In this document: in pieces, positions 46,604 through 56,011 of the stretch
Numbering within the stretch: the first letter of the stretch is position 1
Layout: every line of letters starts with the position of its first letter
Assembly: GCA_902768105.1 (NCBI GenBank)
Contig: CACXJZ010000024.1
Location: 1 to 56,040 of the forward strand
Length of the DNA stretch: 56,040 nucleotides
Direction: 5' to 3'
From: an uncultured Prevotellaceae bacterium
GTDB taxonomy: Bacteria; Bacteroidota; Bacteroidia; Bacteroidales; Bacteroidaceae
Notes under the pieces: model-generated
The model's database searches: none
Seen by the model: the letters and a program-made list of their open reading frames with translations, nothing else
Told to the model about the DNA's origin: nothing
Translations under genes and position numbers: made by a program

Positions 46604-48043
46604 ATGAAACCGTTAAACAAACAGTTCGCGCCAAAGAGCGTGATGCCCGAGAAAGTGATTCAGTTTGGTGAGGGAAATTTCCTTCGCGCGTTTGTTGATT
46701 GGATTATCTGGAACATGGACCAGAAGACCGACTTCAACGGAAGTGTCGTTGTCGTACAGCCCATCGAGAAGGGTATGGTTGACTGGCTCAACGCACAGGA
46801 CTGCCTCTACCACGTGAACCTGCAGGGACGCGAGAACGGCAAGCCCGTGAACACACTGGAGCGCATCGACGTCATCAGCCGTGCGCTGAACCCCTACACA
46901 CAGAACGCTGCCTTCATGGCACTGGCCGACCAGCCCGAGATTCGTTTCGTCATCTCCAACACCACCGAGGCAGGCATCGCCTTCGACCCCGCGTGCAAGC
47001 TGGAAGATGCTCCTGCAAGCTCATATCCCGGCAAACTGGTGCAGCTGCTCTATCGTCGCTATCAGACGTTCAACGGTGACCCCACGAAGGGACTTATCAT
47101 CTTCCCCTGCGAGCTCATCTTCCTCAACGGACACGTGCTGAAGGACTGTATCTACAAGTACATTGAGCTGTGGCAGTTGGGCGAGGGCTTCAAGAAGTGG
47201 TTCGAGGAGGCTTGCGGCGTCTATGCCACACTCGTTGACCGCATCGTACCGGGCTTCCCCCGCAACGAGATCAAGGAGATTCAGGAGAAGATCTGCTATC
47301 GCGACAACCTCGTCGTACAGGCAGAGACCTTCCACCTCTGGGTCATCGAGGCTCCGAAGGAAGTAGAAAAGGAATTTCCTGCCGACAAGGCTGGCCTGCA
47401 CGTGCTGTTCGTGCCCTCAGAGGAGCCCTACCACAAGCGTAAGGTGACGCTGCTCAACGGCCCGCACACCGTACTCTCTCCCGTAGCCTTCCTCAGCGGC
47501 GTGAACATCGTTCGCGATGCCTGCCAGCACGAGGTAATCGGCAAGTACATCCACAAGGTACAGTTCGACGAGCTCATGCAGACCCTCGACCTGCCGATGG
47601 ACGAGCTGGAGAAGTTTGCCGGCGACGTGCTCGAGCGCTTCGACAACCCATTCGTTGACCATCAGGTGACGAGCATCATGCTCAACTCGTTCCCGAAGTT
47701 CCAGGCCCGCGACCTGCCCGGTCTGAAGACCTACCTAGAGCGCAAGGGCGAACTGCCCAAGGGTCTCGTGTTCGGTCTCGCTGCTATTATTACCTATTAT
47801 AAAGGTGGCAAACGTGCCGACGGTGCCGAAATCATCCCCAACGATGACCCGAAGATCATGCAGCTGCTCGCTGACCTCTGGGCTACCGGCGACACACAGG
47901 AGGTTGCCGACGGCGTGCTCGGCGCAGAGTTCATCTGGCAGGAGGACCTCAACAAGGTACAGGGTCTGAACGCACTTGTCAAGCAGTATCTCGACGCCAT
48001 CCAGCAGCTTGGCATGCTCGAGGCGGTCAAGACTATCCTGTAA
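46604..48043 (+). CDS. uxaB: Tagaturonate reductase (altronate oxidoreductase)
   Basis: UxaB reduces D-tagaturonate to D-altronate with NADH in galacturonate breakdown. The 479-residue product shares the mannitol-dehydrogenase superfamily layout. It has 'IQFGEGNFLRAFVDWII' (about 18-34), 'FVISNTTEAGI', 'IFPCELIFLNGHVLK' and 'KVTLLNGPHTVLSPVAFLSG' with the catalytic Lys/Asn/His. It differs from the UxuB-like protein upstream, so the locus covers both hexuronate branches. uxaA and uxaC are not in the window. Confidence 0.9.
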   Translation: MKPLNKQFAPKSVMPEKVIQFGEGNFLRAFVDWIIWNMDQKTDFNGSVVVVQPIEKGMVDWLNAQDCLYHVNLQGRENGKPVNTLERIDVISRALNPYTQNAAFMALADQPEIRFVISNTTEAGIAFDPACKLEDAPASSYPGKLVQLLYRRYQTFNGDPTKGLIIFPCELIFLNGHVLKDCIYKYIELWQLGEGFKKWFEEACGVYATLVDRIVPGFPRNEIKEIQEKICYRDNLVVQAETFHLWVIEAPKEVEKEFPADKAGLHVLFVPSEEPYHKRKVTLLNGPHTVLSPVAFLSGVNIVRDACQHEVIGKYIHKVQFDELMQTLDLPMDELEKFAGDVLERFDNPFVDHQVTSIMLNSFPKFQARDLPGLKTYLERKGELPKGLVFGLAAIITYYKGGKRADGAEIIPNDDPKIMQLLADLWATGDTQEVADGVLGAEFIWQEDLNKVQGLNALVKQYLDAIQQLGMLEAVKTIL

Positions 48044-48069
48044 ACAAATACTAAATAATAAAAAAAAGT

Positions 48070-48103
48070 AGCATAGCAGCAAATAGCTATGCTATTTTTT
48101 TTT
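48070..48103 (+). terminator. Terminator of uxaB
   Basis: AGCATAGC (48070-48077) and GCTATGCT (48086-48093) form a perfect 8-base stem followed by a nine-T run. The T run reaches the next -7 box. Confidence 0.85.
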
Positions 48104-48104
48104 G

Positions 48105-48112
48105 TACCTTTG
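48105..48112 (+). promoter_or_regulatory. -7 box for tolC-macAB
   Basis: TACCTTTG, 27 bases before the ATG at 48140. The -33 position falls inside the uxaB terminator and has no TTTG. Confidence 0.55.
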
Positions 48113-48139
48113 CCAAGAAATACGCAAAAGAAGCAATAT

Positions 48140-49477
48140 ATGAAGAAAATTCTGACAATGATGATGTGCGGACTGTTCTTTGCAACAGCCATGCAAGCGC
48201 AGCAGAAATGGACGTTGCGCCAGTGCATAGACTATGCACTCGAGAACAACATCTCGCTCAAAAAGACCAAGCTGACCAAACGCTCGGCAACGGAAGACCT
48301 CAAACAGTCGCAGGCGGCACTGCTGCCCTCGCTGTCGGCATCCACCAACCAGAGCGTAGGCTACCGTCCCTGGACCAACAACGGCGTGAGCACGGTGACC
48401 AACGGCACCGTAACGACCACCGTAAACAAGACCTACTACAACGGTTCCTACGGACTGAACGCATCGTGGACGGTATGGAACGGCAACCGCAACCACAATC
48501 AGGTGAAGCTGAACCGCATCGCCGAGGAGCAAGCTGACCTCGACAGCGCCTACACCGCCAACAGCATCCAGGAGCAGATTGCCCAGCTCTACGTGCAGAT
48601 ACTCTACCAGAGCGAGGCCGTCAACGTGAACGAGCAGAGCCTGGAGACCAGCAAGATGAACGAGCAGCGCGGACAGGAGATGGTGGAAGTAGGCAAGATG
48701 TCGCAGGCTGACCTGGCTCAACTGACTGCCCAGCGCGCCACCGACGAGTACAACCTCGTGACAGCATGCAGCAATCTCGCAAGCTATAAGCTGCAGTTAA
48801 AACAACTGCTGGAAATTACTGATTCAGAGTTTGATATAGAGATTCCAGAAGCACCCGATGAACTGGCTCTGGCAGAGATTCCCTCCCTGCCTGCCATCTA
48901 TGAGGCAGCCATTGCCACACGTCCTGAGATAGAAAACAGCCGGTTGAGCATCCAGTACAGCGACATACAGCTGCGCATTGCCCGCGCACAGGGTCTGCCC
49001 ACCATCAACATGACGAGCGGCATTGGCACGAGCACCAACTCACTGAGCAATAACGGATGGGGCAACCAGATCAAAACGAACGTCGATGCGTCGATTGGTG
49101 CATCGGTAAGCATCCCCATTCTCGACAACCGCGCCACACGTACGGCCGTCAACAAGGCTAAGCTGCAGCAGGAGCAGGCTTTGCTAGACCTGCAGGAACA
49201 GCAGAAGAAGCTATACTCCACCATCGAGGGCTTGTGGCTTGACGCCCAGACCAACCAGCAGAAGTTCCGTGCATCGCTGCTCAACGTCGAGAGCGAGCAG
49301 CAGAGCTACGACCTGCTCTCCGAGCAGTTCCGCCTGGGTCTGAAGAACATCGTGGAGCTGATGGCCGGCAAGACCAACCTGCTGATGGCCCAGCAGAACA
49401 TGCTCCAGTCGAAGTACCTGACGATACTGAACATACAGATGATGTATTTCTACGCAAATAAAACAAACAACATATGA
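48140..49477 (+). CDS. tolC: TolC-family outer-membrane efflux channel
   Basis: The 445-residue product has a signal peptide (MKKILTMMMCGLFFATAMQAQ) and two repeated coiled-coil/barrel halves of the TolC (OEP) fold, with 'WTLRQCIDYALENNISLKK' at the start and 'AVNKAKLQQEQALLDLQEQQKKLYSTIE' in the second half. It is the outer-membrane exit duct of the tripartite pump formed with the next three genes; macA overlaps it by 4 bases (ATGA). The codon at 48140 is the first that gives a signal peptide. Confidence 0.93.
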   Translation: MKKILTMMMCGLFFATAMQAQQKWTLRQCIDYALENNISLKKTKLTKRSATEDLKQSQAALLPSLSASTNQSVGYRPWTNNGVSTVTNGTVTTTVNKTYYNGSYGLNASWTVWNGNRNHNQVKLNRIAEEQADLDSAYTANSIQEQIAQLYVQILYQSEAVNVNEQSLETSKMNEQRGQEMVEVGKMSQADLAQLTAQRATDEYNLVTACSNLASYKLQLKQLLEITDSEFDIEIPEAPDELALAEIPSLPAIYEAAIATRPEIENSRLSIQYSDIQLRIARAQGLPTINMTSGIGTSTNSLSNNGWGNQIKTNVDASIGASVSIPILDNRATRTAVNKAKLQQEQALLDLQEQQKKLYSTIEGLWLDAQTNQQKFRASLLNVESEQQSYDLLSEQFRLGLKNIVELMAGKTNLLMAQQNMLQSKYLTILNIQMMYFYANKTNNI

Positions 49478-50670
49478 AGAACAAGAAACTTTGGATTGGC
49501 GTTGGTGCTGTGGTCATCATCGTCATTATCGCCATGCTGATGTTTGGCGGCAAGAAAGAAGAGAAAGTGACGTTTGAGACGGCCACTGTAACCAAGCAGA
49601 AGATACAGAACACCATCACCGCCACAGGAACCATTGAGCCTGTGACCAGCGTCACCGTGGGTACACAGGTGAGCGGTATCGTGTCGAAGCTCTATGTCGA
49701 TTACAACTCCGTGGTCAAGAAAGGACAGGTCATCGCCGAGCTCGACAAGACCAACCTCACCAGCGAGCTCAGCACGGCAAGGGCCAACCTCTCCAGTGCA
49801 CAGAGCGCGCTGAACTACCAGCAGGACAACTACCAACGCTACAAGACGCTCTACGACAAGGGACTGGTGAGTGCCGACGACTTCGAGAGTGCCCGACTCA
49901 GCTACCTCCAGGCCAAGGAGCAGGTGGCATCCTCGCGTGAGAGCGTGAAGAAGGCACAGACGAACCTCGGCTATGCCACCATCACCTCGCCCATCGACGG
50001 CATCGTGCTCTCGAAGGCGGTAGAGGAAGGACAGACCGTTGCAGCATCATTCAATACGCCTGAGCTGTTCACCATCGCACAGGACCTGACCGACATGCGT
50101 GTCATTGCCGACATCGACGAGGCCGACATCGGTGGCGTAAAGGAAGGACAGCACGTGACGTTCACCGTCGATGCCTTCCCCGACGACTCGTTCGAGGGAC
50201 AGGTGACACAGGTGCGCCAGCAGGCTACCACCGAGAGCAACGTCGTCACCTACGAGGTGGTCATCTCCGCCCGCAACGACGACCTGAAGCTGAAGCCCGG
50301 ACTGACGGCCAACGTCACCATCTACACACTCGAGAAGAACGACGTGCTGGCTGTTCCCGTACGTGCCTTGCACTTCATGCCCAACGAGGCGCTGCTCAGG
50401 GAGGGCCAAACCATTCAGGACTGCGATGCTGAGCACAAGGTATGGACGCTCGAGGGCGACGTGTTCAAGGCTCATGCCGTTAAAGTCGGCACCACCAACG
50501 GCGTGCTGACAGAGATTACCGGCGGCATCAGCGAGGGCACGAAGGTACTGACGGAGTTCAGCATCAACAGCGGCATGCCCGACATGTCCCAGGGCGAGCA
50601 GGGCGGCAACCCCTTCATGCCCAGACCGAGAGGAAACAACAGACAGAACGGCAATCAACAGAAGAAGTAA
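49474..50670 (+). CDS. macA: Periplasmic adaptor (MacA/HlyD family)
   Basis: This 398-residue membrane-fusion protein links MacB and TolC. It has an N-terminal membrane helix (about 7-25), a lipoyl/barrel-sandwich domain split around a coiled coil (about 95-160), beta-barrel and membrane-proximal domains ('GITSPIDGIVLSKAVEEGQ'-like at about 168-185). The C-terminus is low-complexity (Asn/Arg/Gln-rich). It overlaps tolC by 4 bases and macB-type ATPase follows after 3 bases. Confidence 0.93.
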   Translation: MKNKKLWIGVGAVVIIVIIAMLMFGGKKEEKVTFETATVTKQKIQNTITATGTIEPVTSVTVGTQVSGIVSKLYVDYNSVVKKGQVIAELDKTNLTSELSTARANLSSAQSALNYQQDNYQRYKTLYDKGLVSADDFESARLSYLQAKEQVASSRESVKKAQTNLGYATITSPIDGIVLSKAVEEGQTVAASFNTPELFTIAQDLTDMRVIADIDEADIGGVKEGQHVTFTVDAFPDDSFEGQVTQVRQQATTESNVVTYEVVISARNDDLKLKPGLTANVTIYTLEKNDVLAVPVRALHFMPNEALLREGQTIQDCDAEHKVWTLEGDVFKAHAVKVGTTNGVLTEITGGISEGTKVLTEFSINSGMPDMSQGEQGGNPFMPRPRGNNRQNGNQQKK

Positions 50671-50673
50671 CTT

Positions 50674-51456
50674 ATGGAGTCAACAGCTAATAGTCAGCAG
50701 CCGGAGACCGGAAGGAAATGCGTCATTGAGCTGCAGAACGTGAAGCGCTACTTCCAGGTGGGCTCCGAGACGGTGAAGGCCCTGCGCGGCGTGTCGTTCA
50801 AGATTTACGAAGGCGAGTTCGTGACCATACAGGGCACGTCCGGCTCTGGCAAATCGACACTGCTCAACCAGCTGGGCTGCCTCGACACACCCACCAGCGG
50901 CGAGTATTTCCTCGATGGGGTGTCCGTACGCTCCATGTCGAAGACACAGCGCGCCCACTTGCGCAACCGCAAGATTGGCTTCGTGTTCCAGAACTACAAC
51001 CTGCTGCCGAAGACCACCGCTCTCGAGAACGTCGAACTGCCGCTGATGTACAACTCTGACGTGTCGGCATCCGAGCGTCGTGAGCGCGCCATCAAGGCAC
51101 TTACTGCCGTGGGACTGGCTGACCGCATGGAACACAAGTCCAACGAGATGTCGGGCGGACAGATGCAGCGCGTGGCCATCGCCCGCGCACTGGTCAACGA
51201 CCCTGCCGTGCTCCTGGCTGACGAGGCCACGGGTAACCTCGACACCCGCACGTCGTTCGAGATGCTCGTGCTCTTCCAGGAGCTCTACCGTCAGGGCCAC
51301 ACCATCATCTTCGTCACCCACAACCCTGAGATTGCCGAATACTCCAGCCGCAACATCAACCTGCGCGACGGCAAGATACGCGAGGATACCGTCAACACCA
51401 ACATCAAGTCGGCAGCCGAGGCGCTCGCTGCCCTGCCGGTGATTAAGGATGACTAA
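50674..51456 (+). CDS. MacB-type ABC ATPase
   Basis: The 260-residue ATPase has Walker A GTSGSGKST (about 54-62), signature 'MSGGQMQRVAIARAL', Walker B 'VLLADEATGNLD' and H-loop 'VTHNPEIA'. In E. coli the ATPase and permease of MacB are fused; here they are two genes, as is usual in Bacteroidota. It starts 3 bases after macA. A short N-terminal extension (about 1-15) is disordered. Powers export of an unknown substrate. Confidence 0.95.
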   Translation: MESTANSQQPETGRKCVIELQNVKRYFQVGSETVKALRGVSFKIYEGEFVTIQGTSGSGKSTLLNQLGCLDTPTSGEYFLDGVSVRSMSKTQRAHLRNRKIGFVFQNYNLLPKTTALENVELPLMYNSDVSASERRERAIKALTAVGLADRMEHKSNEMSGGQMQRVAIARALVNDPAVLLADEATGNLDTRTSFEMLVLFQELYRQGHTIIFVTHNPEIAEYSSRNINLRDGKIREDTVNTNIKSAAEALAALPVIKDD

Positions 51457-51509
51457 TGGTAAAATAGCCAAATTCGTCAATAAATTGTCAAATTGTAAAT
51501 TAGAATAAG

Positions 51510-52727
51510 GTGAATATACTCAATCTGTTTAAGGTCAGCCTGAAGGCTGTAGCCAACAATAAGATGCGATCGTTCCTCTCTATGCTCGGCATCATCATCG
51601 GCGTGGCGGCCGTCATCATCATGATGAGCATCGGACAGGGCTCGAAGGAGAGCATACGTGCCGAACTGTCAACAATGGGTACGAACCTGCTCACCATCCG
51701 CCCGGGTGCCGACATGCGTGGCGGCGTGCGTCAGGACCCGTCATCCATGCAGACGCTGAAGATGGCCGACTACGAACGCATCATGCGCGAGAAGAAGTTT
51801 GTGACCAACGTGTCGCCCGAGGTGACGGCCAGCGGTCAGGTCATCTACGGCAACAACAACACCAACACGACCGTCTATGGCGAGAGTGCCGAGTACCTCG
51901 ACATCAAGCTGTGGAACGTTGAGAAGGGCGACTGCTTCACCGACGAGGACATCAGGAAGGCAGCCAAGGTGTGCGTCGTAGGTACCACCATCGTCAAGGA
52001 GCTGTTTGGCGAGGGAGCCGACTGCGTGGGCAAGACCGTTCGCTTCAAAAGCATTCCCATGCGCATCGTCGGCGTGCTGAAGTCGAAGGGATATAACTCG
52101 TGGGGCATGGACCAGGACAACGTCATCATCGCCCCCTACACCACCGTCATGAAGCGCATCGCAGCACAGACCTACTTCTCGAGCATCGTCTGCTCGGCAG
52201 TCACCGAGGAACTGAGCGATGCCGCCATCGAGGAACTCACGCAGATACTGCGCGACAACCACAAACTGAAGGAAGATGCTGACGACGACTTCACCATCCG
52301 CTCACAGGCAGAGATGATGGAGACCATGTCATCCACGATGGACACCGTGACCATCATCCTCGTTGTGGCAGCAGCCTTCTCGCTGCTCGTCGCCGGCATC
52401 GGCATCATGAACATCATGCTCGTATCAGTCACCGAACGTACCAAGGAGATTGGTCTGCGCATGGCCGTCGGAGCCACCGGACCGGTCATCTCCCTGCAGT
52501 TCCTCATCGAGTCGGTGCTCATATCGCTGACGGGCGGACTTATAGGTGTGCTGGTAGGTGTCGGAGCCAGCACGTTCGTCGCGTCGTTCGGCATGCCTAG
52601 CTCCGTACCCGCCTGGAGCATCTACGTCTCGTTCCTGGTGTGCGTGTGCATCGGCGTGCTCTTTGGCTACATCCCTGCACAGAAAGCAGCCAACATGGAC
52701 CCGATCGAGGCCATCCGACACGAATAA
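51510..52727 (+). CDS. MacB-type ABC permease (FtsX-like, MacB_PCD)
   Basis: The 405-residue product has one N-terminal membrane helix (about 18-40, with 'SMLGIIIGVAAVIIMMSIGQG'), a MacB periplasmic core domain (about 45-250) and three C-terminal helices (about 275-400) with 'ERTKEIGLRMAVGA'. The start is GTG at 51510, preceded by AAGG. A 53-base AT-rich gap separates it from the ATPase. It transmits ATP-driven movement to MacA/TolC instead of moving substrate through a pore. Cargo could be a peptide, lipid or drug. Confidence 0.93.
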   Translation: MNILNLFKVSLKAVANNKMRSFLSMLGIIIGVAAVIIMMSIGQGSKESIRAELSTMGTNLLTIRPGADMRGGVRQDPSSMQTLKMADYERIMREKKFVTNVSPEVTASGQVIYGNNNTNTTVYGESAEYLDIKLWNVEKGDCFTDEDIRKAAKVCVVGTTIVKELFGEGADCVGKTVRFKSIPMRIVGVLKSKGYNSWGMDQDNVIIAPYTTVMKRIAAQTYFSSIVCSAVTEELSDAAIEELTQILRDNHKLKEDADDDFTIRSQAEMMETMSSTMDTVTIILVVAAAFSLLVAGIGIMNIMLVSVTERTKEIGLRMAVGATGPVISLQFLIESVLISLTGGLIGVLVGVGASTFVASFGMPSSVPAWSIYVSFLVCVCIGVLFGYIPAQKAANMDPIEAIRHE

Positions 52728-52751
52728 GTATTAAGTTTTTTGCGCGTATGA

Positions 52752-55457
52752 TTACCGCCTGCTGCGCGTAATCATCGTCCTGATTTTTTTGTTATAGCGC
52801 TCAGCATCGAGGAGTTCCTCGATGTTGAGATGCATGCGCCATTGCCAACGGTTATAGTGGTCGCTCGGCACGTTGATGCGCTCGGCTCGCACGTCCTTCC
52901 CGCGCAGCTCACGGTCCATCGCAAGCCAGTCCTGCAACGACAGCAGACACATCATCGACGGACAGTACAGGTGGCGGGCAATGATCTCCTCAGCCAGGTG
53001 CGCAGGCAACTGCTGCGGCGCCCTACCCTCCTTCTGCAACATCGTGATGTAGTAGCGCTGCGTACGCTCCGGACTCTCCTCCCACCACAGGCGCAACGGT
53101 GCCATGTCGTGCGTGGAGATGGTGCAGACGCTACGCTTCGGATAGGCATCCACGTGTCCGAACTCTTCGCCCTGCTGCTTCGGCATCGACTGTATCTCCA
53201 GCGTCAGTATGCGCAGCTGATCCAGCACGGGCTGCACGCAGTCAGGCAGCATGCCCAGGTCCTCTGCACATATCAGCATACGCGTGTCGTGCAGGATGGC
53301 AGGCAGCCGCTTCAGCGCCTGTCCGCCCCAGTAGAAGTTGTGGCGCTGGTAGAAGTAGTTGTTGTACAGCCGCATGTACGCATCTTTTTGCTCGTCGCTC
53401 AGCGAGTGGAAGATGGGTTCCTTCGTCGCCGCTATGCGCGGATGGTACATGTCCTTCTGTCGCGGGTCTTCCACAAACAGCACGTTGCTGATGAGCCTGT
53501 ACAGGCCGTCGCGTATCCACACGCTGTGTTCGTCGGTCTTCCCTGCAAAGTACTGCTCCACCTGCCGCTGCGTACGGAACTCCGCCTTCAGGTCATACAG
53601 CCCGTAGGCCTTCACCGTCAGCAGGTTCTCACGCACGTAGGCAGCGTGTATGCCGAATATGCGGTCTATGATGCGGTCGTTGATGTACGGCTGCGTGTAG
53701 AGCTCTTTGCGGAACGACAGCCCGAAGTATTCTATCTCGCCCACCGTCAGCGGCAGCGCCGGCGAGAAGTGTCCCAGCACGCCATGCACGGCGTCCACAG
53801 GAATCTCCCAGATGCGGAAGAATCCCAGCACGTGGTCTATGCGCAGCGCGTCGAAATATTGCTCCATGTGCTTCAGCCTCCGCCGGAACCAGTCCGTCAG
53901 TGAAGAGTGAAGAGTGAAGAGTGAAGAATCGCCATCAGCCTTCAGCCAGTTATACGTCGGGAAGCCCCAGTTCTGGCCGTTCACGGAGAAAGCGTCGGGC
54001 GGCGCGCCTGCCTGCATGTCCAGGTGGAACAGCTCGGGGTGGCACCTGGTCTCCACGCTCTCGCGGTTCACGCCGATGGGCAGGTCGCCCTTCAGCACGA
54101 TACCCTTCTCGCGGGCGTAGTCGGCAGCAGCCTTCAGCTGCAGGTGCAGATGGTATTGCACGAAGCTCCTTAACTCTTCCATCTTCCCTCTTCCTTCTTC
54201 CCCAAAGGTAACGTAGTCCTTCAGCCACCACTCATTCGCAGCAGCCCATTCCTGGTAGTCCTTCGACTTCAAGGTTTGCTGGCCGCTCTCCTCGAAGAGC
54301 TCCTTCACGTAGGCGGTCTTCACGCGGTCAACGGCCTCGTAGTCGCTATAGGGAAGCGCATTAAGCTCTTGACGCTGACGGTGATAAGCCGTCATGCGCG
54401 CCTTCGACTTCAACGTCCCCAGCGCCTCCAAATCCAGGTAGTGCGGATGCAGCGCAAAGCAGCTCACGATGTTGTAAGGATAGGAGTCGCCCCAGCGGTG
54501 CGTCAGCGTCGTGTCACACACGGGCAACGTCTGAATGACCTTCATGCCCGTCAGCGCAGCCCAGTCCACCAGGCGCTTCAGGTCGCCGAAGTCGCCCACG
54601 CCATAGCTCGTCGCCGAACGCAGCGAGAACACGGGCACCACAACGCCTGCCGCACGCCACTCGCCCTCGCTCACGCGCAGCTGGTCGCCGTAGAGCACCA
54701 GCACGGAGCCCTCGCTCAAGTGGGAACTGACCATCGGCAGTTGCGAATTGTCGTTACCGCCTGCATAGCTGTTATTGTCAACGGTCTGCTCGCCATTGAT
54801 GATGCGGTTCTCCCCTTCCTCCCATTGCACGAAGGAGTGCGTCTTGTCGTCCACGATGACGTACTTATATTCCAGGGGGAACAGCATACTCAGCGCATCC
54901 ACGGACAGTATCCACTCGTGCTGACCGGCATACTCCATACGCAGGTAGCGGCTGGTGTTCCACGAACCGATGGCAGGATGGCTGCCACAAATGGCAACCG
55001 CCTGACCTGGCTGCAACTGGGGTGCCGACACGCGGAAAATCACCGTCCTGCGGAACAGCGGCAGACGTAGCGCCTCCACCTGCTCGCCCACCGTGCGGTG
55101 GGTCATCGCGGCATAAGCGTTCGTGTAGAGGTGGAAGCACAGCGGAATGTCGCGCCACTGGTCACGGAACACGTAGTCCTTCGACGAGTCGAAGAAGTAG
55201 CGCCTGGGCACCATGTCCCACTCCCTGCGCAACAGGCGGTCCTCAGCGTCGTGCACCTCGTAGCAGTAGCATATCTCGCTCAAGGGGTGCTGGCGGCTCT
55301 CCAGGGCGGCCGTCTCCAGCGTCCACTGCTCGCCGTCCTCCGTCTGCATCAGCAGGTCGTGCTGCCTCACCGTACCGTCCAGACTCCTGTATTCCATCAT
55401 GACGTGCAGGCTCTCACCCCACGCCGTGCCGTATTCTATGCTGAATTTCAGTTTCAT
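52752..55457 (-). CDS. malQ: DPE2-like 4-alpha-glucanotransferase with N-terminal starch-binding domains and repeat-derived inserts
   Basis: This 901-residue GH77 enzyme moves glucans between maltose and starch/glycogen chains. Two CBM20-like domains (about 1-115 and 135-225) precede the catalytic domain, as in plant DPE2. Catalytic residues appear present: nucleophile Asp in 'DALRIDHVLG' (about 540), acid/base Glu in 'CAEDLG' (about 731), Asp in 'STHDMAPLRL' (about 786). No signal peptide is seen, so it is cytoplasmic. Two stretches look inserted: about 418-430 (EEGRGKMEE) and 510-520 (SSLFTLHSSL). They are encoded by repeats like the intergenic ones. Confidence 0.93.
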   Translation of the reverse strand: MKLKFSIEYGTAWGESLHVMMEYRSLDGTVRQHDLLMQTEDGEQWTLETAALESRQHPLSEICYCYEVHDAEDRLLRREWDMVPRRYFFDSSKDYVFRDQWRDIPLCFHLYTNAYAAMTHRTVGEQVEALRLPLFRRTVIFRVSAPQLQPGQAVAICGSHPAIGSWNTSRYLRMEYAGQHEWILSVDALSMLFPLEYKYVIVDDKTHSFVQWEEGENRIINGEQTVDNNSYAGGNDNSQLPMVSSHLSEGSVLVLYGDQLRVSEGEWRAAGVVVPVFSLRSATSYGVGDFGDLKRLVDWAALTGMKVIQTLPVCDTTLTHRWGDSYPYNIVSCFALHPHYLDLEALGTLKSKARMTAYHRQRQELNALPYSDYEAVDRVKTAYVKELFEESGQQTLKSKDYQEWAAANEWWLKDYVTFGEEGRGKMEELRSFVQYHLHLQLKAAADYAREKGIVLKGDLPIGVNRESVETRCHPELFHLDMQAGAPPDAFSVNGQNWGFPTYNWLKADGDSSLFTLHSSLTDWFRRRLKHMEQYFDALRIDHVLGFFRIWEIPVDAVHGVLGHFSPALPLTVGEIEYFGLSFRKELYTQPYINDRIIDRIFGIHAAYVRENLLTVKAYGLYDLKAEFRTQRQVEQYFAGKTDEHSVWIRDGLYRLISNVLFVEDPRQKDMYHPRIAATKEPIFHSLSDEQKDAYMRLYNNYFYQRHNFYWGGQALKRLPAILHDTRMLICAEDLGMLPDCVQPVLDQLRILTLEIQSMPKQQGEEFGHVDAYPKRSVCTISTHDMAPLRLWWEESPERTQRYYITMLQKEGRAPQQLPAHLAEEIIARHLYCPSMMCLLSLQDWLAMDRELRGKDVRAERINVPSDHYNRWQWRMHLNIEELLDAERYNKKIRTMITRSRR
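53899..53929 (-). repeat. Tandem gagtgaa repeat inside malQ
   Basis: Four copies of the 7-base unit AGTGAAG/GAGTGAA stand in frame within malQ, the same unit as in the intergenic copies A and B. They encode SSLFTLHSSL. Three units of seven make 21 bases, so the frame is kept. Confidence 0.85.
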
Positions 55458-55475
55458 CGCAACAACGGATAGTAC

Positions 55476-55979
55476 CTATTTCCCGACTGCCTTCGGCGTC
55501 CAGTTCTTGAAGAAGCTCATCACCTTCTGCTGGTTGTAGCTCTCGCCCTCCTCCAGCAAGCCCGAGTCCTGCAGGTGGAGCACCTGCCCCTCCTCGTCCA
55601 GCACCACAAACACCGGATAGCCGAAGCGGCCGGCATTGTGCAGACGCTTCATCAGCGCACGGCCCTGTGCCAGCTTCTCCTCGCCCTGCGACTTCCGCGG
55701 ATTATAGTTCACGTGGATATACACGAAGTTCTCGTCAATCATGCGGCTGATGGCGGTGTCTTTCTCAATGAAGTCCGCAAACTTCAGGCACCACGGACAC
55801 CAGTTGCCGCCCACCTGACACACCACGAACTTCCCCTCCGCCTTGGCCTTCACCAGCGCCTGGTCTATCTGCGCCATGGGGTCTATGTCTTCGTTATACA
55901 CCTTCTTCAGCGTCGTCTGCGCACTCATGGTCAGACTCAGACTTGCGGCCAGCACGGCCAGCATCAATATCTTTTTCAT
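55476..55979 (-). CDS. Secreted thioredoxin-fold protein (CPWC)
   Basis: The 167-residue product has a signal peptide (MKKILMLAVLAASLSLTMSAQ) and a thioredoxin fold with active site GNWCPWC (about 60-66) and cis-Pro in 'YPVFVVLD'. The CPWC pair suggests a periplasmic disulfide or reductase role. The ATG at 55979 gives the signal peptide; nine codons upstream are open. It lies 18 bases before malQ on the same strand, with which it may share a promoter. Confidence 0.85.
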   Translation of the reverse strand: MKKILMLAVLAASLSLTMSAQTTLKKVYNEDIDPMAQIDQALVKAKAEGKFVVCQVGGNWCPWCLKFADFIEKDTAISRMIDENFVYIHVNYNPRKSQGEEKLAQGRALMKRLHNAGRFGYPVFVVLDEEGQVLHLQDSGLLEEGESYNQQKVMSFFKNWTPKAVGK

Positions 55980-56003
55980 ACCTTTTCTTGATAAATCATT
56001 TCG

Positions 56004-56011
56004 CAAATATA
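56004..56011 (-). promoter_or_regulatory. -7 box for the thioredoxin-malQ pair
   Basis: TATATTTG on the minus strand, 25 bases before the ATG at 55979; the -33 region runs to the window end without a clear TTTG. Confidence 0.45.

Noticed and set aside
52748..52778. Terminator hairpin between the macB permease and malQ genes (ATGATTAC / GTAATCAT)
   Set aside because: The stem lies within the malQ end, and the only T run comes before it on the plus strand, so it lacks the layout of a terminator for either gene.
52830..53903. 357-codon plus-strand frame opposite malQ, and another at 54276-55070
   Set aside because: Shadows of the malQ reading frame; composition is Arg/His/Val-rich without domain features.
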